Part shown: positions 26,241 through 35,605 of the stretch, one piece after another | How positions within the stretch are numbered: the stretch's first letter is position 1 | How the letters are laid out: each line of letters opens with the position of its first letter | Assembly: GCA_030430575.1 (NCBI GenBank) | Contig: JAUIKF010000034.1 | Coordinates: forward strand, 24,860-88,859 | Direction of reading: 5' to 3' | From: Bacteroidia bacterium | GTDB taxonomy: Bacteria > Bacteroidota > Bacteroidia > J057 | Length of the DNA stretch: 64,000 bases | Program-made: the position numbers and the translations under genes | Notes under the pieces: generated by a model | What the model saw: the letters and a program-made list of their open reading frames with translations, nothing else | Database searches by the model: none | What the model was told of the DNA's origin: nothing

Positions 26241-27593
26241 CAGCCCATATTTCTCAATCCGCCGATACAGAGAAGTCCTTGTCAGTCCCAGTTCACGTGC
26301 TGCAAGGCTGATATTCCCTCCATGCTTACTGATTACCTTCCGGATAATCAATTTTTCTACTTCCTCTAATCGATAGGTATCCAATTCAATGCTATCGCCT
26401 TGTATGGCCTCCATGGAAAAATAGAAATCCTTCGGCTGTAATACATCGCCGTCTGCCATGATCACAGCTCGCTCTATGGCGTGCGCCAATTCGCGGACAT
26501 TGCCAGGCCAGGCATACTTTTGCATACGCTTAAGGATAGCCGAACTGAGTCCTTGGGTCTTCTTCTGGTATTTCTGGGCGTACTGTTGGAGGAAATGGTT
26601 GGCGAGCAGGGGAATATCGTCTTGACGGTCGCGCAAGGGGGGCAACTGGATTTCAACCGTATTGAGGCGGTAGAGTAAATCCTGGCGAAAGCGCTTCTCT
26701 TGGACCATCTGATGAATAGGCATATTCGTAGCAGAAATCAGGCGAATATCGACCTTACGCACCTCATTGGTACCGAGGCGGATGATGGCACGCTGCTGCA
26801 AGGCATTTAGAAGCTTTGCTTGTAAGGGGAGTGACAGATTGCCAATTTCGTCCAGGAAAAGACTGCCTTTGTCTGCCAACTCTATTCGGCCTACTCGATG
26901 GCCGTGGGCATCGGTGAAAGCGCCTTTGGCATGCCCAAACAATTCACTCTCAAAAAGCGATTCACTTACTGCCCCCATGTCTACACTCACAAAGCGCTGC
27001 GTCGCGCGCTTGGAATGCTGATGCAAAGCCCTGGCAACTAACTCTTTACCCGTTCCATTTTCTCCCAAAATCAACACGTTTGCATCCGTAGCAGCGACTT
27101 TATCGATGCTGTTAAAAACGTGTTGCATGGCTTCACTCGCTCCGATAATTTCTTGAAAATTGTCGCGCTCTTGTGCTGCTTGATGAGCTTTGAGGCGGAC
27201 GACCTCATTGCGAGAAGCCCGAAGCTTGAGGGCAGCATTGATCGTCGCCAGGAGCTTTTCGCCTTTCCAAGGCTTGAGGATAAAGTCCGTCGCCCCTTGT
27301 TTAATGGCATGAATAGCAGTATCCACATCGCCATAAGCCGTCACCAATACCACCACAGCAAGCGGGTCTTCCTCCAATATTTGATCCAACCAATAGAACC
27401 CCTCCTTTCCTGATCGTGCGCCTCTGCTGAAATTCATATCCAGCAAAATGAGGTCGTAGGATTGGTCTTGGAGGCGTTTGGGAATAAATACAGGGCGCTC
27501 TTCCGTCTCTACGTCAAATCCGTGTTGACGCAAGAAAATCCGAGTTGCGTCCAACACGTCACGGTCGTCATCTATGAGGAGAATTTTTGGCAA
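26238..27593 (-). CDS. Sigma-54-dependent response regulator (NtrC family)
   Basis: The product is 451 residues. The receiver domain (1-125) has phospho-acceptor D52. The AAA+ domain (about 148-375) has Walker A GENGTGKE (177-184) and GAFTDA (224-229), a variant of the GAFTGA loop that contacts sigma-54. A FIS-type HTH (about 410-451) is GNISLAARELGLTRTSLYRR. The frame opens at TTG and no closer ATG fits the receiver N-terminus. It is divergent from a MacB-like permease gene whose promoter matches sigma-54, so that gene is its likely target. Confidence 0.93.
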   Translation of the reverse strand: MPKILLIDDDRDVLDATRIFLRQHGFDVETEERPVFIPKRLQDQSYDLILLDMNFSRGARSGKEGFYWLDQILEEDPLAVVVLVTAYGDVDTAIHAIKQGATDFILKPWKGEKLLATINAALKLRASRNEVVRLKAHQAAQERDNFQEIIGASEAMQHVFNSIDKVAATDANVLILGENGTGKELVARALHQHSKRATQRFVSVDMGAVSESLFESELFGHAKGAFTDAHGHRVGRIELADKGSLFLDEIGNLSLPLQAKLLNALQQRAIIRLGTNEVRKVDIRLISATNMPIHQMVQEKRFRQDLLYRLNTVEIQLPPLRDRQDDIPLLANHFLQQYAQKYQKKTQGLSSAILKRMQKYAWPGNVRELAHAIERAVIMADGDVLQPKDFYFSMEAIQGDSIELDTYRLEEVEKLIIRKVISKHGGNISLAARELGLTRTSLYRRIEKYGL

Positions 27594-27610
27594 AAAAGTT
27601 CTATGTTTTA

Positions 27611-27631
27611 GGTTCAGGGTTCAGGGTTCAG
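27611..27631 (+). repeat. Three tandem GGTTCAG heptamers
   Basis: Three exact copies of GGTTCAG follow each other just upstream of the response regulator gene. The word differs by one base from the TTTAGGG heptamer array at 63811-63879. It lies in the leader of the regulator operon. Confidence 0.7.
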
Positions 27632-27769
27632 CTTAAAAAAGATTTTCATTCAAAATTCAACCCTTCGGCGAGCTCAGGGCAAGCATTCAATCATTCAAAA
27701 TTCATAGTTCAACGTATCCGGGTAAGTTATCACTCAAACCATCAAACCCAAAACCCAAAACATTTCCAC

Positions 27770-27785
27770 TGTACGCCAGCGTACA
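27770..27785. promoter_or_regulatory. Candidate upstream activating site (palindrome)
   Basis: TGTACGCCAGCGTACA is a perfect 7-bp inverted repeat around CA. It is centred about 97 bp upstream of the -12 element of the sigma-54 promoter at 27861-27875, the distance expected for an NtrC-type enhancer site. The divergent gene encodes such an activator. Confidence 0.6.
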
Positions 27786-27860
27786 CTCCAAATCCCAGTA
27801 TCGAACACATCGGCGAAGTGACTAAAGATATTATCCCCTGATAATCAACCTATTACCCAA

Positions 27861-27875
27861 TGGCACTTCAATTGT
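27861..27875 (+). promoter_or_regulatory. Sigma-54 (-24/-12) promoter of the MacB-like permease gene
   Basis: TGGCAC, five bases and TTGT match the -24/-12 consensus TGGCAC-N5-TTGC except for the last base. The expected start of transcription is about 27887, one base before the ATG, so the transcript would be essentially leaderless. The adjacent NtrC-type regulator supports the assignment. Confidence 0.75.
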
Positions 27876-27887
27876 TATCTTAGGGGC

Positions 27888-30302
27888 ATGTTAAAAAACT
27901 ATTTCAACATCACACTCCGCAATCTTTGGCGAAACAAAGTTAATACCTTTATCAATTTGTTAGGGCTTTCCTTAGGCGTTGCTTGCTGTTTGTTGATAGT
28001 GCTCTATGTTCAGCATGAATTGAGCTATGATAAATATCACACCCAGGCTGATCGCATTTATCGTCTTTCTAATGAAATGAATTTGACGGGAGAGCCTAAT
28101 CATATCGCGGTAGTAGGTTTGGCACCTGGCCCGACGATGGTTGCAGATTTTCCTGAGGTATTGGCGCAAGTCCGTTTCATGTCCGCGGGCAATCGGACGA
28201 CGGTACGGTATGATGATAAATTATTTAATGAAAACGGATTCTTTTTTTCCGATACGACTGTCTTCGACATTCTTACCTGGCCACTTTTGAGTGGAAATCC
28301 CCAAACGGCCCTGTCTCGCCCACGGACAGTAGTTTTGAATGAAACCCTTGTGCATAAGTATTTTGGAGATGAAGACCCCATTGGTAAACAGATCCGATTT
28401 AATACCAATGACTATGAAGTCACTGGCGTGATGCAAGACATCCCTGAGAATTCGGGATTTCGACCCAACGCTCTTCTTTCCTTCAGCACGATCCCTCAGA
28501 ATGTCGTCGATCGCATCTCACAGGACTGGATGCGCATGACCTGCTTCACCTATTTGCTCTTTGATCGCCCTGAGAATGGGGCCTTATTTGTAGATAAATT
28601 GGATGCATTTGCTGAGACTTATACCAAGCCATGGTTAGAACAAAACAGCGTTTCTGGTTATCTGAAATATCATATTACCGCACTTTCAGATTTGCATTTA
28701 AGGACAGACATGAGCTATGATGTGCCAAAAGGGAATAAAGCCTACCTATACATTTTTTCTATTGTCGCGGTATTTATTCTCCTAATTGCTTGCATCAATT
28801 ACATTAATCTCGCTATCGCCCAATCCACCCAGCGAAGCCTGGAAGTAGGCATTCGCAAAACCACAGGCGCACTTCAACACCAACTGGTCACTCAATTCAT
28901 AGGAGAATCGTTGCTTCTTAGCCTGTTTGCGCTGGCGCTAGGGATTATATTCGTAGAGCTTGCCTTACCAGTGTTTAATAGCTTGGCTGACAAAAGCTTT
29001 GCATTTAGGGATGTTTTCAGCCCTACCCTTCTCCTTTCCATGTTTGGGATCATGTTGTTTGTGGGTATTGCAGCAGGAAGCTATCCTGCCCTTTACCTTT
29101 CTTCTCTAAAACCCATTGACGTCCTAAAGGGGAGCGTCCCAAAATCAGGTAGGCAAATATTGAGAAAATCCTTAGTAGTAGTTCAATTCTGCATATCTAT
29201 CGGACTGATTATCAGCACATTGATAGTATATGGGCAAATGGGGTATTTGAAAGATCACGATTTGGGGTTTGACAAAGAACAGGTTATGATCCTGGAAGTC
29301 CCTAGTGACACATTGGTTACGCGCAAACTGCCTCAGATCAAGGCAGAGATGATGGAAAACCCTGCGGTCGTCAAGACAGCAACTGCCAGCGGCAATTCCA
29401 TTCCAGGGAGCACCACGGGGACGTTATTATTTCGGGTAGAGACAGAAGTCGAATTGGAGGAAAAGGGCGTAGCCTTTATGGCCATAGACGAGGATTACCT
29501 CGATTTATTGGGGATAGAATTGTTGGAAGGGCGCAATTTTGAGCGCTCACGGCAAACTGATCCCCAGCAGGCGTTCATCGTCAATGAAGCCTTGGTCGAA
29601 GCCCAAGGGTGGGAGAAAGCCCTTGATAAGCGCGTACAATGGGGCCTCATGGCCAACGATTCCGCCTCCAACGACGGCCGCGTCGTTGGGGTCATCAAAA
29701 ATTTCCATTTTGCATCCCTCCACAATGAGATCGATCCCCTGATCTTTTTATTTAGTCCCAATACGCCTTCGCGCCTTTTTGTCAAACTCTCAGGCCAGCA
29801 ACTCACCCAAGGCATCGATTTTGTCAAGGCCAAATGGTCCGAATTTGATCCGAATCACCCCCTTGAATACTCCTTCCTCGACGAGTCTTTTGATCAGCAA
29901 TACCAGCAAGAAGAGAAAATGATGGCCATTTTTGGGTATTTCACTGTCCTCACTATCCTGATCGCGTGTATGGGACTATTTGGGCTTTCGGCCTTTATCA
30001 CCCAACAGCGCACCAAAGAAATTGGCATCCGCAAGGTGCTCGGCGCAGAAAACAGCCAGATCCTCTACTTGCTCTCCAAAGACTTTTTCCTCTTGATTCT
30101 CATCGCCCTTGTCCTCGCTAGCGGTGGCGCCTGGTATGGCATGGCCCAATGGCTGGAAGGCTTCGCTTACCACACCAGTATCCACTGGTATTACTTCCTC
30201 TTAGCAGGCTTTGGCGCTTTGTTGATTGCCTTTCTGACAACAAGCTTTCACGCGCTGCGAGCGGCAAAGAGCAATCCCGTGGAGGCGTTGAAATATGAAT
30301 GA
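27888..30302 (+). CDS. MacB/FtsX-like ABC permease (full-length duplicated type)
   Basis: The product is 804 residues with two FtsX units: helix plus periplasmic MacB core plus three helices, twice. It opens NYFNITLRNLWRNKVNTFIN and ends ALRAAKSNPVEALKYE. Conserved stretches include NYINLAIAQSTQRSLEVGIRK and KEIGIRKVLGA, typical of Bacteroidota permeases often annotated as ABC antimicrobial peptide transporters. No ATPase gene is adjacent, so it must borrow one or act otherwise. Its promoter matches sigma-54 and it is divergent from a cognate two-component pair, suggesting induction by envelope stress. Confidence 0.92.
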   Translation: MLKNYFNITLRNLWRNKVNTFINLLGLSLGVACCLLIVLYVQHELSYDKYHTQADRIYRLSNEMNLTGEPNHIAVVGLAPGPTMVADFPEVLAQVRFMSAGNRTTVRYDDKLFNENGFFFSDTTVFDILTWPLLSGNPQTALSRPRTVVLNETLVHKYFGDEDPIGKQIRFNTNDYEVTGVMQDIPENSGFRPNALLSFSTIPQNVVDRISQDWMRMTCFTYLLFDRPENGALFVDKLDAFAETYTKPWLEQNSVSGYLKYHITALSDLHLRTDMSYDVPKGNKAYLYIFSIVAVFILLIACINYINLAIAQSTQRSLEVGIRKTTGALQHQLVTQFIGESLLLSLFALALGIIFVELALPVFNSLADKSFAFRDVFSPTLLLSMFGIMLFVGIAAGSYPALYLSSLKPIDVLKGSVPKSGRQILRKSLVVVQFCISIGLIISTLIVYGQMGYLKDHDLGFDKEQVMILEVPSDTLVTRKLPQIKAEMMENPAVVKTATASGNSIPGSTTGTLLFRVETEVELEEKGVAFMAIDEDYLDLLGIELLEGRNFERSRQTDPQQAFIVNEALVEAQGWEKALDKRVQWGLMANDSASNDGRVVGVIKNFHFASLHNEIDPLIFLFSPNTPSRLFVKLSGQQLTQGIDFVKAKWSEFDPNHPLEYSFLDESFDQQYQQEEKMMAIFGYFTVLTILIACMGLFGLSAFITQQRTKEIGIRKVLGAENSQILYLLSKDFFLLILIALVLASGGAWYGMAQWLEGFAYHTSIHWYYFLLAGFGALLIAFLTTSFHALRAAKSNPVEALKYE

Positions 30303-30418
30303 GGAGGGTTCTATGTTCTAGGTTTTTGTACATACCTACCATATTGTCCACAAAATACCCCATATTAATGCCCAGGAGGCTGTTGTCGTAGATTTGTCGT
30401 GAGCATGGACTAAAGGAT

Positions 30419-30490
30419 AACTATTAAGTTTGATATGATAGGAAAACCAAGGATTTACCTTGGCGAATCTATCCAATTCACTTAATAGTT
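30419..30490. promoter_or_regulatory. Nested inverted repeats in the leader of the 30503 gene
   Basis: Three stems are nested. The outer pair is AACTATTAAGT (30419-30429) with ACTTAATAGTT (30480-30490). The middle pair is GATAG (30437-30441) with CTATC (30469-30473). The inner pair is CCAAGG (30447-30452) with CCTTGG (30458-30463). The structure ends 12 bp before the start codon. It has no T-tract, so it is more likely a leader RNA structure, an operator or a small relic element than a terminator. Confidence 0.55.
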
Positions 30491-30502
30491 TACTTCTATA
30501 AT

Positions 30503-31807
30503 ATGAAATTTTTTACCCTTTTATTATTCACCCTCGCAACTAGCCTCGCCTTTGGTCAAAATTTGGCTTTACCCATAGACTTTGAATCTACGACTGTTCC
30601 CTATACCTTCGATAATTTTAATGGCGGGATGAGCACGGTCATCGCCAATCCTCAACAAACGGGTACCAATACGAGTGCGAATGTAGCACAAATGATAAAA
30701 AGCGCAGGCGAAGTCTGGGGAGGGAGTTTTTTGACACTGACTGACCCTATCGACTTTTCGGCTGGCCGTACCATCAAGATGATGGTTCATTCCCCAAGAG
30801 TAGGTGCTCGTGTTCTCCTAAAAATAGAACACCTGACAGATGGAGCCATCTTTTCTCAACTAGAGGATACCCTTACAACCGCCAATACCTGGGAGGAGCT
30901 CAGCTTTGATTTCCGTTGGATAGACGTGAATCAGGCTTATTCCAAGATCGTCTTAATCTTCGATTTTGGGGTGATGGGAGATGGCTCATCCAATTTCACC
31001 TTCCTATTTGATGATATCAGGCTCGTCGACGAAGGTCCATACCCCACAAGGACAGACCTGCCCATTACCTTTGAAGATCCAGATGTAGACTATACTCTGA
31101 CAGCTTTTGAAGGCAATTATGCCACCCTAAGTACAGACCCCAATGGTAGCTCAAATAAGGTGGCCAAAACCGTCAAGAGACCAGGAGCGACACCTTCTGC
31201 GGGCACTACTGTGGGCACCATAGGGGGCCTACTGAACCCAATTCCCATCACGGCAGCCGAAACGCGGATGAATGTTCGTGTTTATACACCAAGGGCAGGA
31301 ATCCCTGTCCGCTTGAAGATAGAAGATGCCAACGATCCCACGAGGAGTGTAGAGACTCAGGTGAATACCACAGTAGGCAATACCTGGGAGACCTTGGAAT
31401 TTGACTTTAGCAATGAGGCTCCTGGTACAGCAGCCTTAAACCTTTCTTACACCTTCAATATGGTCTCCATTTTCTTCCACTTTGGGACAGATGGTGCCAG
31501 TGTAGGCGCCGATTCGACTTTTTATTTTGATGATATTCGGTTTGGGGAGGCGACGACAGGTATTTCAGATATGAAAACGCTTGGCCTTGCCATTTATCCC
31601 AATCCCATACAGCATGACTTGTACATCCAGTCTGAACGCCGATTGGATGAAATCCGGATTTATAATCAGATGGGGCAATTGGTCCTTTTCACGAAAGGGG
31701 CAGAAAATCATTCTGTCTTAAATGTGTCCAAGCTATCACCGGGGATCTATGTGGTAAAAGTGAAAATAGGGAAAGAAATAGGTGTCTTGAAGCTGATCAA
31801 GTCATAG
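30503..31807 (+). CDS. Type IX secreted protein with two jelly-roll-like domains
   Basis: The product is 434 residues with a signal peptide ending LAFGQ (about 18). Two homologous domains of about 165 residues follow (about 22-180 and 190-350). Each begins with LPIDFE or LPITFE, has a mid-region MMVHSPRVGARVLLKIE / MNVRVYTPRAGIPVRLKIE, and ends with FLFDDIRL or FYFDDIRF. Such pairs resemble carbohydrate-binding modules of surface glycosidases. The last ~75 residues are a type A sorting domain (LAIYPNPIQHDLYIQ). No catalytic domain is present. Confidence 0.85.
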   Translation: MKFFTLLLFTLATSLAFGQNLALPIDFESTTVPYTFDNFNGGMSTVIANPQQTGTNTSANVAQMIKSAGEVWGGSFLTLTDPIDFSAGRTIKMMVHSPRVGARVLLKIEHLTDGAIFSQLEDTLTTANTWEELSFDFRWIDVNQAYSKIVLIFDFGVMGDGSSNFTFLFDDIRLVDEGPYPTRTDLPITFEDPDVDYTLTAFEGNYATLSTDPNGSSNKVAKTVKRPGATPSAGTTVGTIGGLLNPIPITAAETRMNVRVYTPRAGIPVRLKIEDANDPTRSVETQVNTTVGNTWETLEFDFSNEAPGTAALNLSYTFNMVSIFFHFGTDGASVGADSTFYFDDIRFGEATTGISDMKTLGLAIYPNPIQHDLYIQSERRLDEIRIYNQMGQLVLFTKGAENHSVLNVSKLSPGIYVVKVKIGKEIGVLKLIKS

Positions 31808-31831
31808 CCTGCAAAAGGAAGATGGCCCAAA

Positions 31832-31867
31832 AATACGCAACAGATTTTCATCAATCTGTTGCGTATT
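31832..31867. terminator. Perfect 15-bp stem between convergent genes
   Basis: AATACGCAACAGATT (31832-31846) and its exact complement (31853-31867) flank a 6-base loop. On the minus strand the stem is followed by TTTGGG, extending a T-run, which suits the gene at 32024-32560. It also lies 25 bp after the plus-strand stop at 31807, so it may act in both directions. Confidence 0.65.
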
Positions 31868-32023
31868 CAACCTCCAATCAGGAATAACAAAATCGTTTAC
31901 TGTCCAGTCAAAATTCCTATTAGTAACTGGTAGTTTTTTCATCGGTTTGGATTTGGGTTAAAGGGAAGAATTTGGTTTATCAAATGATTCATCATGTGTC
32001 ATAAAAAATGCCCGATATTCGGC

Positions 32024-32560
32024 TCAATTCACTTGATCATAAGCGAACTTGATTGAACGCTTTTTCAATTCCCCTTTATTTCTCCGAAAATTATCAGCTT
32101 TTCCACCTATTGTAAAAGTAAATGGCGGGGCATTTACAACTCCTCCGATGAAAAGTCCAACAAGAGTCCCTGACACTTCTGGCAAAATTCCAAAATCAAT
32201 AGTAAACCCACCCTGATTACTATTTCGAGATCCTACTCCTATAATCGCGCCAATAGAAAGGCCAACGATTCCTCCTATAATCATACCGTTGGCTATTCCC
32301 CCCTTTCTTCGGACTTTGATAAGCTGGATTTTTTCTACATCGATTTCAGATAATGTCCTGGGCATAAGATGATAATGAGGGGAATAAACAAGGACAGTAG
32401 AATCACTGACATCATATAGCTCACCGACTACAGGAGGTGCATTACTATCAGTGTAAATCCAAGTTGTGAAGATTTTGATATTTCGCGGTTTGCTCTGCGC
32501 TGAAAGGGTATTGACACAAGTCAATATAAAAAAGATGAATACGAATATTTTTTTCATCAT
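32024..32560 (-). CDS. Small exported protein with glycine-rich hydrophobic segments
   Basis: The product is 178 residues with a signal peptide ending NTLSAQ (about 23). After a beta domain (VGELYDVSDSTVLVYSP) come two glycine-rich hydrophobic segments (NGMIIGGIVGLSIGAIIGVG and VSGTLVGLFIGGVV) and a basic C-terminus. The pattern suits a periplasmic or outer-membrane protein whose glycine-zipper helices insert in or lie on the membrane. Family not recognised. Two ATG codons in a row open the frame. Confidence 0.7.
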   Translation of the reverse strand: MMKKIFVFIFFILTCVNTLSAQSKPRNIKIFTTWIYTDSNAPPVVGELYDVSDSTVLVYSPHYHLMPRTLSEIDVEKIQLIKVRRKGGIANGMIIGGIVGLSIGAIIGVGSRNSNQGGFTIDFGILPEVSGTLVGLFIGGVVNAPPFTFTIGGKADNFRRNKGELKKRSIKFAYDQVN

Positions 32561-32763
32561 GCGATGGTTAAGTGGTTATTGAAAAAATATAGGAGAGGAG
32601 ATTCACAATTATTGTCAATTAGCTAGAAGCGTTGAATGTGTTTGTTCAATTGGCGGGGTGATTTTAGACAGTCAGCATCTATCTGAATCAATTTCCCTTC
32701 AACTATTCATCCCCTAAAAATCACCGCCTAAACGCAGGAAAATGGGGATAAAGGAATAATTTG

Positions 32764-32771
32764 TATCTTTC
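32764..32771 (+). promoter_or_regulatory. Candidate -7 box of the 32849 gene
   Basis: TATCTTTC, preceded by TTTG and followed by GCC, is one base off TAnnTTTG and lies 77 bp upstream of the ATG at 32849. It falls before the in-frame TTG at 32777, which is probably untranslated. Confidence 0.35.
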
Positions 32772-32848
32772 GCCTATTGAAGCAGCTATGCAGGTTGGCA
32801 AAACGTCCATTATTTGCAAGTCCATCCCACGGGTTTGAATACCTCTTT

Positions 32849-35590
32849 ATGCGTCAATATTTTCTCATTCTTTGTTCCCTTTTGTTATGTAGTGCTCCCA
32901 AAACCGCGGAGGCTCAAGGGCCAGCATCTCATTGGTTTTTTGGTCATCAGGCAGGCCTACATTTTCAGAATGGGGGTGCCCATCCTCAGTTCTCAGGCGC
33001 GCTTTCTACCCTGGAAGGCTGTGCCGTCAGTACCGATGACGCTGGAAACCTTCAGTTTTATACCAATGGCGTGACCATCTGGGACAAAAGTCATCATCAG
33101 ATGCTCAATGGGATGAATCTGGCAGGCCATCAATCCGCCAGCCAATCTGTTACCATCGTGCCTCGCCCCAATCATCCACAGCAGTATTGGGTCTTCACGG
33201 CGGGCGATGAGTCAGGGACAGGTGCTATTCACTATTCGGAGGTAAATATGAGCCTGAACTTGGGATTGGGAGCAGTGAACAAAAAAAATACCTTCCTGAT
33301 TTCTGGCATGACAGAGCGGCTTACCACCATTCCTCATAAAAATGGAACTGACTACTGGGTACTCACCCATAAATTCAATTCGAATGAGTTTTATGCGTTT
33401 AGGGTTAATGAAAATGGGGTATATACCACGCCTGTGGTTTCAGCCATTGGAACGGTAGATAGCAGTGGACAGGGTTATTTGAAGGCGTCTCTGGCAGGTG
33501 ACCGCATTTGCATGGCTTATCGGTCCTTAGACCTTTATGAATTGTATCGATTTGATCGCGAGACGGGAATCGTTTCCTTCCCGATCACTTTGCCAGACCT
33601 GTTTTACCTGTCCTATGGCGTAGAATTCTCCCCTGATGGCAGTAAGCTTTACCTTCATAGCAGCCGCAAGGAACCTAGTGCCACTTCTCCCGGTCACCCT
33701 TGTAGACTCTTCCAGGTAGACTTGAATGCCGGGAGTCAGTCTGCTATTGTGAATTCCATAACGCCTATCGCTAATATTGGCGTCCAATACGGAGGAGCCT
33801 TTCAATTGGCTCCAGATGGAAAAATCTACGTGGCGCGTCCGGGTGCCTTATTTCTAGGAATCATTCAAGCCCCGAATGCCGCTGGAGCTGCTTGCAATTA
33901 CCAAGATGAAGGCATCTACTTAGGGGGGAAAAAAAGTCAATTTGGCTTACCCAATTTTCCCTCAAGCCAGATACTTCCCCATCCCTATTTCACCCATGAA
34001 GGAACCTGTGAAACCGATTCCTTGGTAGTTGCATTTCATAACACTACTGCTATTGACTCTATCCATTGGGACTTTGGAGAACCAGCCTCTGGTATTTATA
34101 ATCACGCTTTTGGCACCAAGGCCGTTCACCGTTTTCTCAAAAGTGGTACGTATAAGGTCTCTGCGGTGTACTTTCGAGGGACCTATACAGATACCCTTTA
34201 CGAGGAGATCACCATGCTCCCCCAACCTGTCGTAGACCTTGGAAATGATACAAGCCTTTGTCCATCCCAAGTACTCACCCTGCATGCACATCACCCATCT
34301 ACTACGACTGTTTCTACCAGTTTTTTGTGGAACAATCAGTCACAAGAGCCTTTTCTCAGCACAGAGCTGCCAGGGATATATTGGGTAGAAGCCAATAATA
34401 TTTGTGGGGTAGCGAGGGATACCCTCATTTTTTCTCAGTTAGTCCCGCCTACAGTAGATTTGGGGATAGATACCACTATCTGTGAAAACCAACATCTATG
34501 GGTGGATGTAACCCAAACAGGTACTTCTTATCAATGGAATGATGGCTGGGATCGCCCAGACAGATGGTTATGCGCTGGGGAGACCTACTGGATAGCCGTG
34601 GAGAATAGGTGCGGCGTGGCCCGTGATACCTTGGAAATACATGCTGTAAAGGCCCCCATGGTCGATCTAGGCCCTGACAAGACCCTTTGTGAAGGCGATG
34701 AAATCGCGCTTCAAGCCTTACCAAATGGTGGCAGTAGTGCTAACACTATTCTTTGGCAGGATGGAAGCATAGGGCCGCTATACCTTGTACAAGGACCAGG
34801 CGTGTATATAGTACAGGTGGAAAGCTCATTTTGCACCCAAAAAGACACTGTCTTGATTTCTTATTTAGCAAAGCCCGAAATAGAATTGGGGGAAGACACC
34901 ACCTTATGCGAAGGCGATCTATTGGTTCTGCATGCCCATACAGATGAAGCGACATATCTATGGCAGGATGGGAGTATGAACCCCTCCTATCTGGTTCGCG
35001 AAAGCGGTCGCTATGCCGTCACAGTAAGTCATTTCTGTGGGGAAATCGAAGATGCCATTGAAGTAACTTATTTAAAAGCCCCCCAAGTAAACCTTGGCCG
35101 AGATACCGTTATCTGCAATCTACAGCCCTTCTTGCTCGATGTATCCCAATCAACCCCAGGCTCATCCTTCAGATGGCACGACGGCATCAATCAGCCTTCC
35201 CGCCTGGTCAAAGCAGCTGGCTATTATATGATTGCAGTGGAAAATGAGTGCGGAATCGCTAGAGATACCTTGGAAGTACGTACCAAGCCCTCTTTATGTG
35301 AATGCACCTTAGACATTCCCAATGTCTTCACCCCTAATGACGATGGTGTGAATGATCATTTTGCCATCGATTATCCTTGTTACCTGAGTGATTATGACTT
35401 AGCTATTTATGATCGGTGGGGAAAATTACTGTTTAAGTCTGGCGATCCTGCCTCTACCTGGGATGGCACCAAAAGTGGAAAATCTTGCCCTTCTGGCATT
35501 TATTATTACGTCTTGAGTTATCGGTTCAGCGAATCCTATACCCAGTCTGTTCACCGCCAATTAAAGGGGTCATTAACGCTTTTGAGGTAA
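32849..35590 (+). CDS. Giant surface protein with gliding-motility type B sorting domain
   Basis: From the ATG at 32849 the protein is 913 residues; the frame opens at TTG 32777, but only the later start yields a proper signal peptide (ending KTAEAQ). Residues to about 390 form a propeller-like domain (WFFGHQAGLHF, LEGCAVSTDDAGNLQFYTNG). A PKD-like domain follows (IDSIHWDFGEPASG), then five tandem ~80-residue Ig-like repeats with LGEDTTLCEGD and YLWQDGS. The last ~90 residues are the CHU_C/type B sorting domain (IPNVFTPNDDGVNDHF, YDRWGKLLF). Such proteins are exported by the type IX system and stay on the cell surface. Confidence 0.88.
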   Translation: MRQYFLILCSLLLCSAPKTAEAQGPASHWFFGHQAGLHFQNGGAHPQFSGALSTLEGCAVSTDDAGNLQFYTNGVTIWDKSHHQMLNGMNLAGHQSASQSVTIVPRPNHPQQYWVFTAGDESGTGAIHYSEVNMSLNLGLGAVNKKNTFLISGMTERLTTIPHKNGTDYWVLTHKFNSNEFYAFRVNENGVYTTPVVSAIGTVDSSGQGYLKASLAGDRICMAYRSLDLYELYRFDRETGIVSFPITLPDLFYLSYGVEFSPDGSKLYLHSSRKEPSATSPGHPCRLFQVDLNAGSQSAIVNSITPIANIGVQYGGAFQLAPDGKIYVARPGALFLGIIQAPNAAGAACNYQDEGIYLGGKKSQFGLPNFPSSQILPHPYFTHEGTCETDSLVVAFHNTTAIDSIHWDFGEPASGIYNHAFGTKAVHRFLKSGTYKVSAVYFRGTYTDTLYEEITMLPQPVVDLGNDTSLCPSQVLTLHAHHPSTTTVSTSFLWNNQSQEPFLSTELPGIYWVEANNICGVARDTLIFSQLVPPTVDLGIDTTICENQHLWVDVTQTGTSYQWNDGWDRPDRWLCAGETYWIAVENRCGVARDTLEIHAVKAPMVDLGPDKTLCEGDEIALQALPNGGSSANTILWQDGSIGPLYLVQGPGVYIVQVESSFCTQKDTVLISYLAKPEIELGEDTTLCEGDLLVLHAHTDEATYLWQDGSMNPSYLVRESGRYAVTVSHFCGEIEDAIEVTYLKAPQVNLGRDTVICNLQPFLLDVSQSTPGSSFRWHDGINQPSRLVKAAGYYMIAVENECGIARDTLEVRTKPSLCECTLDIPNVFTPNDDGVNDHFAIDYPCYLSDYDLAIYDRWGKLLFKSGDPASTWDGTKSGKSCPSGIYYYVLSYRFSESYTQSVHRQLKGSLTLLR

Positions 35591-35605
35591 GAAAGGGAAG
35601 AAGCT

